From the NCBI RefSeq assembly GCF_000244755.1, contig NZ_AHOO02000005.1:62001-126000 (forward strand): 64,000 nucleotides of DNA. The letters run 5' to 3'. Under the pieces are notes generated by a model. It worked only from the letters and a program-made list of their open reading frames with translations. It was not told the origin of the DNA and searched no databases. This stretch comes from Leptospira licerasiae serovar Varillal str. VAR 010 (GTDB lineage Bacteria; Spirochaetota; Leptospiria; Leptospirales; Leptospiraceae). How positions within the stretch are numbered: position 1 is the stretch's first letter; each line of letters starts with the position of its first letter. Below are positions 27,725-37,218 of this stretch, one piece after another. Both the position numbers and the translations under genes were made by a program.

Positions 27725-29520
27725 GCCGCGGATCCTGCAGCTTCTCTCTTTTGTACTTTTACGGAAGAATAGAGATAATCTTTTTCTTTGTAGGCCATAA
27801 ATCTTCCGAAGCCGTTTTCTTTTCCGATCTCAGGAAGAACGATCCCATTCTCCACAGCGACTTTCCCGTTAATCAACACCGCGCGGATCGCTTCTTCATT
27901 CCTTCTTACTAAACGGACCATTCCGCCGAATTCGGGCATCGGGGTCTCTTGGATGGTTTCCACTTTTTCGTTTAAGCCATTCGGATTCAAAAGAACGATA
28001 TCCGCCTGAGCTCCGACCTTCAGTTTACCTGTATCCAAACCGAACCAATCCGCAATCTCCCCAGTGACTCTCCACACGGCCTTTTCCGCAGAAAGGAAAG
28101 GTTTTCCTTCCAATTCTGCGTCTCTAACTAATTTCAAAAAACGTAATGGAAAATTGTAATGAGCCATTCCTCTTAAGTGAGCGCCAGCGTCCGAAAACCC
28201 GATCAATACATCCGGATGACTGACTATATATTTTAAAGGACCCTTACGATCGTTACCTATTACGGTATACCAACGGATATCGTTCCCAAACTCCGCACAT
28301 AGATCCAGAAATGTCTCCACCACATGTTGTTTTCTCTCTTTCGCGAGTTCAGAGAAAGATCTACCCACCAGTTTTTGGTCGGGACATTCTACAATCTTAG
28401 ATTCGTTAAAGTCCCTATGGAAAACTCTGGGCAAGAACCAATTCGTCCATTGTCTTCGGAACCATTTTCTATATCCTTTATCCAGCAGAAGTTTTCTTCG
28501 TTCCGCAAGGTCTGCTAAATGGATGGCCGCGGTTCCAGCTCCGAATTCTTCGAAGACAACTACGTCTACGCCGTCTGCATAAAGATCGAAAACCGCAGGA
28601 ACTGCCTGCAAACGAACGTCCCCATTAAAGATCGTATTCACAATCCGAGTCAGAAATGCCACGAGCTTATAGATAGTACGATTGGATCTTGGATCCATAA
28701 GAGAAATGATCGTTGTTTTCAGTTTTTTTCTGAAAATCCCCATGCTTTCCTTAAAGAACAACAAAACATTATACTTCGTAGAAACGTTCGGCACTCCTTG
28801 AAAGATCCTATCTTCTCTCCGAACGATTTTATTCAATCTGCTGATCTCCGACCATTTAGCAAATGTAGAAGGAAGCGGCTTACTTCTAAAACGACTGCCA
28901 TCCATTTTATCCCAAGTAAGAGTATTGATAGAAAGTCCTAAGTATCCGCAATCGATCGCTTCTTGCAGAAGTTTTTCCATCTTCGACATTTCCTCTTCCG
29001 TAGGTTTTATGCCATAAGAAAGAGATCTTTCCAATCCCATAGAATAAGCTCGAATGGCGGAATGTCCTAAGAATGTAGAAACATTCGGCCCTAAGGGAAG
29101 TGAATTCAAATGATCGGCATACTCTTTCATCGAATTCCAAGTTTTCTTTTTTTGTAATAGAGGGAGCACCTGCTCTCTCGGGATGGCTTCTACTCTACTG
29201 AACATGTCCGCAAGATCTTCCGGTGATCCGATACAAAGACTAAGAGAACAACTTCCCATCGTGATAGTAGTGACTCCATGCATTACTGATTCTTTAAGTC
29301 CTGGAGAAGCTTCCACTTCGGCATCGTAATGTGTATGAAAATCTATGAATCCTGGAGTGATCCAAAGCCCTTTTGCATCGTAGATCTTTTTTGCATCACC
29401 GGAGATGGATTTAGAGATCTCCGCGATCTTTCCATTCAAAACTGCCACATCTCCGACAAAAGATACGTTTCCTTCTCCGTCGAATATTCTTCCATTCTTG
29501 ATCAGCACATCGTACTTCAT
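27721..29520 (-). CDS. Amidohydrolase, D-aminoacylase/N-acyl-D-amino-acid deacylase family
   Basis: 599 residues. The start MKYDVLIKNGRIFDGEG and the metal-binding GFIDFHTHYDAEVEASPG (58-75, His62 and His64) mark the D-aminoacylase branch of the urease-like amidohydrolases. Near the C-terminus are VLIGFSDAGAHLRGM, with the conserved Asp, and KVGAQADIVLLNPN. It likely removes an acyl or amide group from a small molecule. Substrate is unknown, and many family members are promiscuous. The gene is probably monocistronic, divergent from the lipase gene across a 669-bp gap. Confidence 0.85.
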   Translation of the reverse strand: MKYDVLIKNGRIFDGEGNVSFVGDVAVLNGKIAEISKSISGDAKKIYDAKGLWITPGFIDFHTHYDAEVEASPGLKESVMHGVTTITMGSCSLSLCIGSPEDLADMFSRVEAIPREQVLPLLQKKKTWNSMKEYADHLNSLPLGPNVSTFLGHSAIRAYSMGLERSLSYGIKPTEEEMSKMEKLLQEAIDCGYLGLSINTLTWDKMDGSRFRSKPLPSTFAKWSEISRLNKIVRREDRIFQGVPNVSTKYNVLLFFKESMGIFRKKLKTTIISLMDPRSNRTIYKLVAFLTRIVNTIFNGDVRLQAVPAVFDLYADGVDVVVFEEFGAGTAAIHLADLAERRKLLLDKGYRKWFRRQWTNWFLPRVFHRDFNESKIVECPDQKLVGRSFSELAKERKQHVVETFLDLCAEFGNDIRWYTVIGNDRKGPLKYIVSHPDVLIGFSDAGAHLRGMAHYNFPLRFLKLVRDAELEGKPFLSAEKAVWRVTGEIADWFGLDTGKLKVGAQADIVLLNPNGLNEKVETIQETPMPEFGGMVRLVRRNEEAIRAVLINGKVAVENGIVLPEIGKENGFGRFMAYKEKDYLYSSVKVQKREAAGSAA

Positions 29521-30189
29521 ATGATTCCTCTTCTTTATTCTATTTCTAAAAGCCTCGCTACGAAAGTGTATAATTATCCATAGTCAATCTTTTTCAAATT
29601 TTTTGAATATAGATGAACAATCGTTTACTAAAATAAAGAAATATATCGATACCACGCAGCGTATCGTAAGTTTATAATCTTTGTCCATACAATTGAACGC
29701 ATAGGGAACAGGTATAATTCTCTCAAAGAGCCACAGATTGCCGAACTTTCTCCTACGTTCTCCATTCAAATCATCACAGAAAAATAGAACACGTTAAACT
29801 AATAATTCGGGTCTTCCCGTAAATTATCCCCTCCTCTCTTGGCCCAGCCGGAAATATATTTCCAAGCTAAGATCTATTCTTTTTAGAACACGTTAGTCAG
29901 TCTTAAAAATCAGCATTTTTCTTTAAGGGCACCCTTATCGAAAACTATCCCTAAAGGAATATTTATAAAAAATCGATCGTTATAAAAAAATATTAGTTTT
30001 ATATCGAATGTTATTTTATCAGCATTTTTTTCGAACGTTTTCTCTTGACAGTTAGGAGTCTTGATTTAATCTTCAAAAGCTCGGTTTTGTACCGAGTGAT
30101 ACAGATAAAAAAGCGAACAAGTTAAAACTAAGCGAATCTCAATCTGAGACCATATAGACAGCAAGAGAATAGTGAAGAGGTAAACTCAA
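29521..30189. other. Long AT-rich non-coding region upstream of the lipase gene
   Basis: A 669-bp divergent region. Visible structure: a 12-nt direct repeat TAGAACACGTTA at 29785-29796 and 29884-29895; a perfect 14-bp palindrome GGAAATATATTTCC at 29850-29863; CGAACGTTTTC at 30032-30042 just before a promoter; and the dyad TCTCA-ATC-TGAGA near 30138. No frame with a credible RBS was found. The amount of structure suggests complex control of the lipase or an unrecognised RNA. Confidence 0.5.
30045..30072 (+). promoter_or_regulatory. Sigma-70-type promoter of the lipase gene
   Basis: TTGACA (30045-30050), a 16-nt spacer and TAATCT (30067-30072). This predicts a ~110-nt leader before the lipase ATG. 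The CGAACGTT element sits directly upstream of the -35. Confidence 0.5.
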
Positions 30190-31113
30190 ATGCGTAAATT
30201 AGGATTAGCGGTATTACTCCTATTTTTGTGTAGCGGCACGTTGTTCGCTTCAGGGGGAGGATCTTCCTCCAAACCATTAGCTGGATCGTATCCAATCGTT
30301 CTTTCCCATGGACTTTTCGGTTGGGGAACTGATTCTTCCGGCATAATTAGTATAGTTAACTATTGGGGCGGAATGGACACATATCTGCAATCCCAAGGTG
30401 CAACCGTGTATGCTCCCACTAAGACTGCAGCGCAGTCTAATGAGACTCGCGGGGTTCAATTAAAGGATAAAGTCCTTACTTATATGGCCGCAAACGGCTT
30501 TAGCAAAGTGCATATCCTTGGACACTCCCAAGGTGGATTGGATAGCCGCTATGCTATCTCCAACTTAGGACTTTCTTCCAAAGTTTCCACTTTAACCACT
30601 TTGAACACTCCTCACAGAGGGTCTCCAATCGCGGATATCGTAACTACCGTTCTTCCTGATTGGATCAAACCTTTCGTTAGCGGTATCTTAGGGGTTGTAG
30701 TTCAACTAGTATATGGCGGCGGAAACCAAGACGCTCTTGCGGCACTTGGTTCCTTGACTACCAGCGGAACTGCGGCTTTCAACACTCGCACTCCTGATGC
30801 TTCTTCCGTTAAGTATTTCTCTTACGGATCTTACATCACTATTCCTGACCTAATCCAACACCCATTGATGGGAATCATCCAACCTGCTTGTGTGGCTGGG
30901 GGATTGTTTAACGGACAAGGCGGAACCTGCGATGGACTCGTTCCTTACACTTCTTTGAAATGGGGAACCTTCAAAGGTGGACCTGATTACGGACTTCTAG
31001 TAACTGGTGTAGACCATTTACAAGCTTCTAACACCTTGAATTCCGGAAAGTTTTGGTACGACGTGGAAGGTTACTTCCTGAAAATGGCTTCCAACGCGAA
31101 ATCTAATCAATAA
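30190..31113 (+). CDS. Secreted triacylglycerol lipase (Pseudomonas LipA-like)
   Basis: 307 residues with a cleavable signal peptide (MRKLGLAVLLLFLCSGTLFA). The fold begins YPIVLSHGLFGWG (oxyanion hole), the nucleophile is Ser113 in HILGHSQGGLDSR, and likely triad partners are Asp248 (GTCDGLVPYTS) and His276 (VTGVDHLQAS), the pattern of bacterial family I lipases. Two cysteines (Cys234, Cys247) could form the usual disulfide before the catalytic Asp. Family I.1/I.2 lipases normally need a Lif foldase; none is adjacent. It should release fatty acids from host or environmental lipids, which suits the beta-oxidation genes nearby. A strong promoter lies upstream and a terminator downstream. Confidence 0.9.
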   Translation: MRKLGLAVLLLFLCSGTLFASGGGSSSKPLAGSYPIVLSHGLFGWGTDSSGIISIVNYWGGMDTYLQSQGATVYAPTKTAAQSNETRGVQLKDKVLTYMAANGFSKVHILGHSQGGLDSRYAISNLGLSSKVSTLTTLNTPHRGSPIADIVTTVLPDWIKPFVSGILGVVVQLVYGGGNQDALAALGSLTTSGTAAFNTRTPDASSVKYFSYGSYITIPDLIQHPLMGIIQPACVAGGLFNGQGGTCDGLVPYTSLKWGTFKGGPDYGLLVTGVDHLQASNTLNSGKFWYDVEGYFLKMASNAKSNQ

Positions 31114-31130
31114 TTTCGACGTTGTGTCCA

Positions 31131-31164
31131 AAAAAAAGCCGGGGCGAAACTCCCGGCTTTTTTT
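31131..31164 (+). terminator. Intrinsic terminator after the lipase gene
   Basis: AGCCGGG (31137-31143) pairs with CCCGGCT (31152-31158), preceded by an A-run and followed by seven Ts. Textbook form, 17 nt past the stop. Confidence 0.9.
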
Positions 31165-31236
31165 ATGCCTAAATATGAGTATAGAATACCGATTTTCTAG
31201 TTGGTATTTTTCTAATATTCTTCATTCTTTCCGCTT

Positions 31237-32274
31237 ATGAGTTTTTCCCCGAAATTTGCGATCTTGGGTTCCGGAAGTATAGGAACATATATCGGAGCCT
31301 ACTTGTTAAAAGCAGGGTATCCTGTAGTATTTGTAGGTAGAGAAAGATTAAAACAAGAAATCCAATTATTCGGTTTAGGGATCAGCGACTATAAGGGAAA
31401 TTCTTTCACCCTAGCACCGAGCCAAGTCCGTTATGTGACCGATATCAAAGAAGCCAAGGACGCAAACGTATTTCTGATCACAGTCAAAAGTAAAGATACT
31501 ATAGAAGTGGGAAAATCTATCCGTTCCCTTTTTTCATCCGAAGAATTATCTAAAATTATCGTAGTGAGTTTTCAGAATGGGGTGAGAAACTCCAAGGAAC
31601 TCGCTTCCGTATTACCTGAGTTAAACGATAGAAATTTGCCCGGAATGGTCCCGTTTAATGTGATAGCCAAAGGTAAAGGACAATTTCACCAAGGGACAAG
31701 CGGAGAGCTTGTATTTAATTCAAATGAATATGGTAAAAAGATCCACTCTTGTCTTAGAAAAGCAGGCTTACCCTCTATCGTTCATAAAAATATGGAGGGA
31801 GTTCTTTGGGGAAAACTACTTTTCAATTTGAATAATAGCCTGAATGCACTTGCAGGTGTTCCTCTCAGAGAAGAATTGTCTCAACGAGCTTACAGAAAAA
31901 TTTTAGCTTCTATGATCTTAGAAGGTTTGGAAATACTCAAACTTTCAGGAATCCAACCTGCAAGCGCAGGCAAAATGATCCCTTGGCTTGCGCCTATCAT
32001 CCTAGGTCTGCCTGATTTATTATTTTTCAGAGTGGCTTCTTCCATGGTAAAAATTGATCCGGAAGCAAGATCCTCAATGTGGGAGGATCTGCATCACGGA
32101 AGAATTACCGAGATTTCCTATTTGAATGGAGAGATCGTAAGTTTAGCGGATAAGATCGGTCACAAAGCTCCGATCAATCGTAAGATCGTTTCTTTAATTG
32201 CAGAAGCGGAAAGCGGTTCCGGTAAATCTCAATACGATGCGGAAACGCTTTCCAATCTTTTAGGAATTGTTTAG
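31237..32274 (+). CDS. 2-dehydropantoate 2-reductase family protein (PanE/ApbA-like)
   Basis: 345 residues. The N-terminal Rossmann motif is FAILGSGSIGTYIGAYLL (GxGxxG at 11-16). NADPH-side contacts include VKSKDTIEV and SFQNGVRNSKEL. The C-terminal catalytic region has WGKLLFNLNNSLNAL with the Lys/Asn typical of ketopantoate reductases, then SSMWEDLHHGRITEISYLNGEIV. It may make pantoate for CoA synthesis or act on another 2-oxo acid, since the family is broad. Its 3' end overlaps the convergent DUF2167 gene by 4 bp. Confidence 0.85.
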   Translation: MSFSPKFAILGSGSIGTYIGAYLLKAGYPVVFVGRERLKQEIQLFGLGISDYKGNSFTLAPSQVRYVTDIKEAKDANVFLITVKSKDTIEVGKSIRSLFSSEELSKIIVVSFQNGVRNSKELASVLPELNDRNLPGMVPFNVIAKGKGQFHQGTSGELVFNSNEYGKKIHSCLRKAGLPSIVHKNMEGVLWGKLLFNLNNSLNALAGVPLREELSQRAYRKILASMILEGLEILKLSGIQPASAGKMIPWLAPIILGLPDLLFFRVASSMVKIDPEARSSMWEDLHHGRITEISYLNGEIVSLADKIGHKAPINRKIVSLIAEAESGSGKSQYDAETLSNLLGIV

Positions 32275-33206
32275 GTTTCTTTGTCTGAAGGTCCAGAAGC
32301 TGTATCCTCGGACTTTCCTCTTCCAAAAATAAATCTTCTGACAGCATAGAATAAACCGATCGCGGCTGGGATCAGTAATTTTGCCCCTTTCAGTAAGAAT
32401 CCACCGATCACCGCGAACAATCCTGCTTTTTTCAGGAGTCCTCCGGCGATCAAACCTCCGATCCCGTAAGCCGCTAAACTGTCTATTTTAGAATCGTAAT
32501 CCGCGTAACGGTTTCCCTCCGAGAATTCCACACTCTTTAAGATCCTTCCTACATCATTCTCCACTCTTTTTAAAACGGAAATATCTCCGAGCACATTGAG
32601 CAAAAGATAGCCGCTTCTCCCTAAAACTCGAATATTATAATTGAGAGTGTTAACATCGGTTCCTTCGAATTTATATTCTTTTGCCCAATGCAACTTTTTG
32701 GCGGAAGCATCATAATAAGGAGAAGAAGCCCAACCGACTAATTCCAATCCGGAATATCCGTCTTTTTTCCTCTGTTCACTTTCTTCCTTAGCGGCTTCTC
32801 TCAGATCGGATAATAATTCGTCGTATTTGATCTCTTTGGAATCCTCATCGTCTACATGTCCTTCGTCCACATAATCGATTGTGATCGCATAAGATCCTAG
32901 ATCCAAAGGTGTTTCGTTAGCGATAAATAAAATTCCTAATCCAGGTTCGCTTGTAGGAGGGTTTCCCCAAACATCTTCCAATACGATCTTACTATCTTTC
33001 GGATTTAGATATTTGTAACCTTTCGGGACTTGGATATTTGCAATCAGCTTTCCGTCCTTATTTGAAAGGGGGACTAAATTAGTTTCATACTTTAAGGATT
33101 TGATCCATTTTGTAAGGTCTGCATCTGTTTCAAATTTTTGTGCGGAAACAGGAAGATTCCATAAGATGGCCGTAAAAAAGAAAAAGGCCAAGAATCGACG
33201 AATCAT
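32271..33206 (-). CDS. DUF2167 membrane protein
   Basis: 311 residues with a signal peptide (FLAFFFFTAILWNLPVSA) and a long extracytoplasmic domain with the family's signatures (VPKGYKYLNPKDSKIVLEDV, then WGNPP; ELVGWASSPYYDASAKKLHW). The C-terminal hydrophobic stretch (SLAAYGIGGLIAGGLLKKAG; LFAVIGGFLLKGAKLLIPAA) forms one or two membrane helices before a charged tail. DUF2167 proteins are envelope proteins of unknown function. RBS GGGAGA supports the start. It lies downstream of DUF2062 and TPR lipoprotein genes on the same strand. Confidence 0.78.
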   Translation of the reverse strand: MIRRFLAFFFFTAILWNLPVSAQKFETDADLTKWIKSLKYETNLVPLSNKDGKLIANIQVPKGYKYLNPKDSKIVLEDVWGNPPTSEPGLGILFIANETPLDLGSYAITIDYVDEGHVDDEDSKEIKYDELLSDLREAAKEESEQRKKDGYSGLELVGWASSPYYDASAKKLHWAKEYKFEGTDVNTLNYNIRVLGRSGYLLLNVLGDISVLKRVENDVGRILKSVEFSEGNRYADYDSKIDSLAAYGIGGLIAGGLLKKAGLFAVIGGFLLKGAKLLIPAAIGLFYAVRRFIFGRGKSEDTASGPSDKET

Positions 33207-33314
33207 ATATTCTCTCCCGGATTGAATTCGAGTAACAAATACTATGCAGATCCAAAAGGAATTCGGACAACTAATAATGATTAAATTGGAAAAATATTTC
33301 GAAAAGTAGGAACT

Positions 33315-33923
33315 CTAAGGAGTTTTAGCCGCGAACAATCCAACGTCTTTTCTAACATGCTTTAGTTCCCATTCCTGAAGACTCAAACCTTCTTCCTCGG
33401 CCCTTCTGCTTCTATAAGAATTTAATAAACGATAAGTGATCGGATAGCCGAGTAATGCCAAAGGAATTCCAAAAGCAAAACCGCCAACGAACATTGGAAG
33501 TCCCATCTTATCGAATAAAAAAATTGTCCAATGATATAACCCGCCGATCAAATCCATGGACTCAGACTCTTTGGAAATAGCTAATAACGTGTCGAAACTG
33601 ATCTGTTGGAAAGGAATTCCGAATAAAAGTAAAACCTGCTTTCCGATCCAGTAAAATAGAGAATAGAAAAACGGAAGAGTGACCGGATTTGTAATCCAGA
33701 TCATTGCGATCGCAATCGGAAGATAAAAACGGATACGGAACAACCTAAGGATCAACCAGGTCCCCAATCCTAAATACATTTGCACTCCTACCAAAGGAGT
33801 CATGGACCATAGTAGACCTACGGTGGTACCTAAACAAACTTCGTGAATAGGAGCATAAGATTCTTGGAAAGGTAAAATGATTTGTTTATGGATGATACGC
33901 CAGATCGTTCTGAGTAAATTCAT
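33315..33923 (-). CDS. DUF2062 membrane protein
   Basis: 202 residues with about four hydrophobic segments. The opening (CLGTTVGLLWSMTPLVGVQM) and the middle (IAMIWITNPVTLPFFYSLFY) are the hallmark of DUF2062 inner-membrane proteins, whose biochemical role is unknown. The gene starts 11 nt after the stop of the TPR lipoprotein gene with AGGA 4 nt before ATG, so the two are co-transcribed. Confidence 0.8.
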   Translation of the reverse strand: MNLLRTIWRIIHKQIILPFQESYAPIHEVCLGTTVGLLWSMTPLVGVQMYLGLGTWLILRLFRIRFYLPIAIAMIWITNPVTLPFFYSLFYWIGKQVLLLFGIPFQQISFDTLLAISKESESMDLIGGLYHWTIFLFDKMGLPMFVGGFAFGIPLALLGYPITYRLLNSYRSRRAEEEGLSLQEWELKHVRKDVGLFAAKTP

Positions 33924-33934
33924 TGGGTCCTGTT

Positions 33935-34720
33935 TTATTTAGAACGGGAAAGTTTGGAATATTGTTCCCAAGATTTCGAGTATTTCTCCATTGCTGGAAA
34001 TAATTCGAAGGCTTTTTTTGCGGACTCGCTTGCTGCCTGCGGGTTTTTTTCGAAATCATTTTGTAACTTTGCCAGAAGATAATAGGTTTCCGCTTTGATG
34101 ATTAGATCTCTGTATTCGGTCCCTAATCCTTTTTTTAAGGATTGGACAGAAGCAACTTTATCACGATTTAATAGATGCACAAAACCAAGTCCATAGTAGG
34201 CAGAACCTTCCGGTTTTACTTGGATGGATTTATTATACCAGTCCATGGCTTCTTCTCTTTCATCCTGAGAAAGAGCCAAATTTCCCAGATCCGTAAGCAA
34301 CATGGAGCTGTATTCTTGATCTTTAGCAGCTTGCGCAATTACTAAGGCTTGTTTATATCTTGTTTCCGCTTTTTCATAATTTTGTTTATGTTTTTCGATT
34401 TGAGCAAGTCCTCTCAAACAATCGATGGAGTTTTTATTCTCCTTTAAACAAAGTTTATATTCTTTCTCTGCGGCCGAATCCTCTTTGCGTAAATAATGGA
34501 TCCATCCCCTTAGGTAATGGACCTGGTCCATTTTTCCAGTGATCAGTGCCTTATCTTTCGCCTTCTGAACGGATTCTGTTAAATGACCGGAGTCTAATAG
34601 ATCTCTGATCTCCAGAATAGAAGGCTCATCTTTCTCCCCTGAACAAGCAGAATAAGAAGCCAATACAAGTGTAACGCTAGCTAAAATAGAATGATTTTTA
34701 GAAAAATGAAAACGGCTCAT
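33935..34720 (-). CDS. TPR-repeat lipoprotein
   Basis: 261 residues. The signal peptide ends LVLASYSAC, a plausible spirochaetal lipobox (Cys26). The rest consists of tetratricopeptide repeats: VHYLRGWIHYLRKEDSAAEK, CLRGLAQIEKHKQNYEKAE, DLGNLALSQDEREEAMDWYN and YYGLGFVHLLNRDKVASVQS. It is probably an envelope scaffold for protein-protein contacts. First gene of a likely operon with DUF2062 and possibly DUF2167. Confidence 0.8.
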   Translation of the reverse strand: MSRFHFSKNHSILASVTLVLASYSACSGEKDEPSILEIRDLLDSGHLTESVQKAKDKALITGKMDQVHYLRGWIHYLRKEDSAAEKEYKLCLKENKNSIDCLRGLAQIEKHKQNYEKAETRYKQALVIAQAAKDQEYSSMLLTDLGNLALSQDEREEAMDWYNKSIQVKPEGSAYYGLGFVHLLNRDKVASVQSLKKGLGTEYRDLIIKAETYYLLAKLQNDFEKNPQAASESAKKAFELFPAMEKYSKSWEQYSKLSRSK

Positions 34721-35074
34721 ATCTTTGATTCGTATCGGTCTTTTTCATGCTCTTCCTAAGGATCGACATGGCAACAGGAATTTCCGGTTTTTATACATAT
34801 TTGCCAAAATACTTCTTTTTTATAAAAAACGGCGGATTGGACGTATAATTTTTCGTTTTTTTTCCTCTAATAATCTTTGAAGTTCCCCAAATTAAACTTT
34901 AGGGCGGCTTCTTCCGTATTTACGGAATCCAAGCAAAAAGTAGAAGGTCAAATATTCCTGAGTAGAGTTTGGAAATTATTATTTTCCAAAATTTTCTCGA
35001 ATACTCTTGTTAGTCGGAGAAGGATTGACGAGAAAAGATAATCCGATGGAGGATGGTTCCAACCTTCCTGCTCA
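34721..35074. other. Divergent AT-rich intergenic region
   Basis: 354 bp between the TPR lipoprotein and the 7TMR/SpoIIE genes. It has the perfect inverted repeat TTTGGAAA (34968-34975) / TTTCCAAA (34983-34990) with a 7-nt loop, about 85-105 bp upstream of the SpoIIE start, and long T/A runs near 34820-34865. I see no coding sequence. Confidence 0.4.
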
Positions 35075-37168
35075 ATGCACACGGCAAAATATTTATTCTT
35101 TTTATTAGGACCCATCGGCTTCCTCATTTTCCTTTTGTCCCTCACCCCCTGGCATAAGGAGGAAAATTTACGCGCTTACAAAGGTGTGATCGATCTTAGA
35201 GGTATCCAAAGTACAAGTTCCGGTCCTGTTGATCTATCCGGAGAATGGGAATTTTTCTGGAGCCAAGAGCCCGGAAAGATATTAGAGTCTTTCCATGGGA
35301 ATATGACGGTCCCAGGTTCTTGGAATCGCGAAACCGAATTACATCCGTCCTATGACAGATTAGGTTATGCCACTTATAAACTGAAAGTGCTTTTGCCCGA
35401 TGTTTGGGTTGGAAAAGTTCTCACTCTAGGTTTAGGCACCGTTTGGAGTTCCTACAGATTATACTTGGACGGAGAGTTCCAGGGAGAATCAGGAGACCCA
35501 TCTACTTCTCCTCAGACTAGCATTGCAAGAGTGCAGCCCCGATCCTTTTCATTCGTTCCTAGTTCCAGTCAGATAGAAGTTTCACTTTTTGTTACGAATA
35601 ATTTCGCAAGGCAAGGAGGTATCAGCTCGCCCGTTAGATTGGGTCCTTCCGAAGTCATGTTATCTACCCGGACTCGAACCATCTTCACTGATATTTTCGC
35701 GTTCTCCAGCTTAGTGATCATGGGACTATATCATATTTCTCTATATTTATATTTAAGATCCAGCAAAGCTCCTTTGTATTTTGGATTTATGAGTATGGCG
35801 ATCGGAATGAGGACTCTTGTTACTAACACTAGATTGCTTATGGAATTCTTCCCTTCTATCAACCAGAACGGAATACAAATGATAGAACAAATTTCCATGA
35901 TGTGTGCTACAGGATTGTATTTGCTCTTCTTTTATGAAACCTTCACCGTTTACGCGTCCAAGCTATACGTAAAAATTTCATTAGCAGTAATCTTTCTATT
36001 CATATTGATGACATTATTCGGCTCATTGGAATTCAATAGTAGCAAGGTAGCATATTTCCATTTATTTATAGGGATTACGATCGGTTATGTGATCTATGTG
36101 ATCTTTGGAATAGATTTTGATAAAGAAAGCAATTCTTCTTATATCTTATACGGTTCGGGGATACTATTCTTAGGAGTGGCAATAGATCTTTTCTATACTT
36201 ATATTTTAAAAGTTTCCTCTCATCAAGTTTCTCATATTGCACTCGTACTTTTCGTATTCTTGCAGTCTTTAGTGATCGCTTCAGATCGTTCTTCCAAATA
36301 TAAAGAAGCCAAACTTCTCACAGAAGATCTACAGACCATGAACTTAGAACTTTTTGAAATGAAAGAAAAGTTGGTTCAAAAGGTAGAAGATAGAACTAGA
36401 ACCTTAAATGACACTCTACAGCAGATCAATAGAGAGTTGGAAATCGCTCAAAACGTACAAAGAAAAATCCTTACTCCTCCAGAAAGAGAGATCAAAGGAA
36501 TTCGTTTCGACTATGTATATAAACCTTTAGAAAAAGTCGGAGGCGATTTTTTAGATATTTCTGAAATTAACCCCGGCCAAGTTAGAGTACTTTTAGCCGA
36601 TGCAGTCGGGCATGGAGTGCAGGCAAGTCTTATGACCATGGCGTTAAAGACTGAATACGAAGAATTGAAAAAACTCCCCTGCCCTACTCATGTATTAAAA
36701 GAATTGAATGGAAGATTTTTAAGAAAGTTCGACACTTTAGAAAGTATCTTCCCCTGTTTTGTAGCGGATATCTATTTAGAGAAAAAAGAAGTTCTCTACG
36801 CTTCTGCGGGACATCCTGATCAGGTTCTACTTTCTCCTGACGGCAAATACGAACTACTTCACAAAACAGGTCCGATATTAGGATTATTCGATGATTTAGA
36901 GATCGAATTTTCCACTTATAAGTTCCCTTTAGGAAGCCGTTTATTACTTTTCTCTGATGGACTCATCGAGAATAGAAGAAAGGAAAATAGATGGAGCACT
37001 GTGGAGACCATCGCCTCCAGGGCAGCCACACTTTCCAGTGTAAGTCTCCAAAAACTATTAGAAGAATTAGTCGTAATGGAAGAAAGATCTAGAGGAGACG
37101 AACAAAGATACGATGATATCACTATCATCGCGATCGAATCCAGAGAAACTCCCGAATATTCGGCATAA
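35075..37168 (+). CDS. 7TMR-DISM sensor fused to SpoIIE phosphatase
   Basis: 697 residues: an N-terminal membrane anchor, then an extracytoplasmic beta jelly-roll (~45-195; PVDLSGEWEFFW, TYKLKVLLPDVWVGKVLTLG), typical of 7TMR-DISM receptors and able to bind carbohydrate-like ligands. Seven membrane helices (~205-410) and a coiled coil (~415-460) follow. The SpoIIE/PP2C domain has EKVGGDFLDI, LLADAVGHGVQASLM, LLLFSDGLIENRR and YDDITIIAIE. It would dephosphorylate a STAS anti-anti-sigma factor in response to an outside ligand. Start is the ATG at 35075 despite no close SD; the hydrophobic N-terminus begins there. Confidence 0.9.
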   Translation: MHTAKYLFFLLGPIGFLIFLLSLTPWHKEENLRAYKGVIDLRGIQSTSSGPVDLSGEWEFFWSQEPGKILESFHGNMTVPGSWNRETELHPSYDRLGYATYKLKVLLPDVWVGKVLTLGLGTVWSSYRLYLDGEFQGESGDPSTSPQTSIARVQPRSFSFVPSSSQIEVSLFVTNNFARQGGISSPVRLGPSEVMLSTRTRTIFTDIFAFSSLVIMGLYHISLYLYLRSSKAPLYFGFMSMAIGMRTLVTNTRLLMEFFPSINQNGIQMIEQISMMCATGLYLLFFYETFTVYASKLYVKISLAVIFLFILMTLFGSLEFNSSKVAYFHLFIGITIGYVIYVIFGIDFDKESNSSYILYGSGILFLGVAIDLFYTYILKVSSHQVSHIALVLFVFLQSLVIASDRSSKYKEAKLLTEDLQTMNLELFEMKEKLVQKVEDRTRTLNDTLQQINRELEIAQNVQRKILTPPEREIKGIRFDYVYKPLEKVGGDFLDISEINPGQVRVLLADAVGHGVQASLMTMALKTEYEELKKLPCPTHVLKELNGRFLRKFDTLESIFPCFVADIYLEKKEVLYASAGHPDQVLLSPDGKYELLHKTGPILGLFDDLEIEFSTYKFPLGSRLLLFSDGLIENRRKENRWSTVETIASRAATLSSVSLQKLLEELVVMEERSRGDEQRYDDITIIAIESRETPEYSA

Positions 37169-37169
37169 T

Positions 37170-37196
37170 AAAAAGCCCCCGAGACGGAGGCTTTTT
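37170..37196. terminator. Bidirectional terminator between convergent genes
   Basis: AAAAAGCCCCCG (37170-37181) pairs with CGGAGGCTTTTT (37185-37196), one mismatch, AGA loop. The A-run and T-run make it usable from both sides, serving the SpoIIE gene (plus) and the MaoC operon (minus). Confidence 0.88.
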
Positions 37197-37218
37197 ATTA
37201 TTCAGAGAAACGTAAAGA

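Noticed and set aside
29584..29769. 61-codon minus-strand frame in the lipase upstream region
   Set aside because: No RBS, AT-rich composition and no recognisable domain.
34948..35145. 65-codon minus-strand frame overlapping the SpoIIE start
   Set aside because: Overlaps the coding start of a well-supported gene on the other strand. No RBS.
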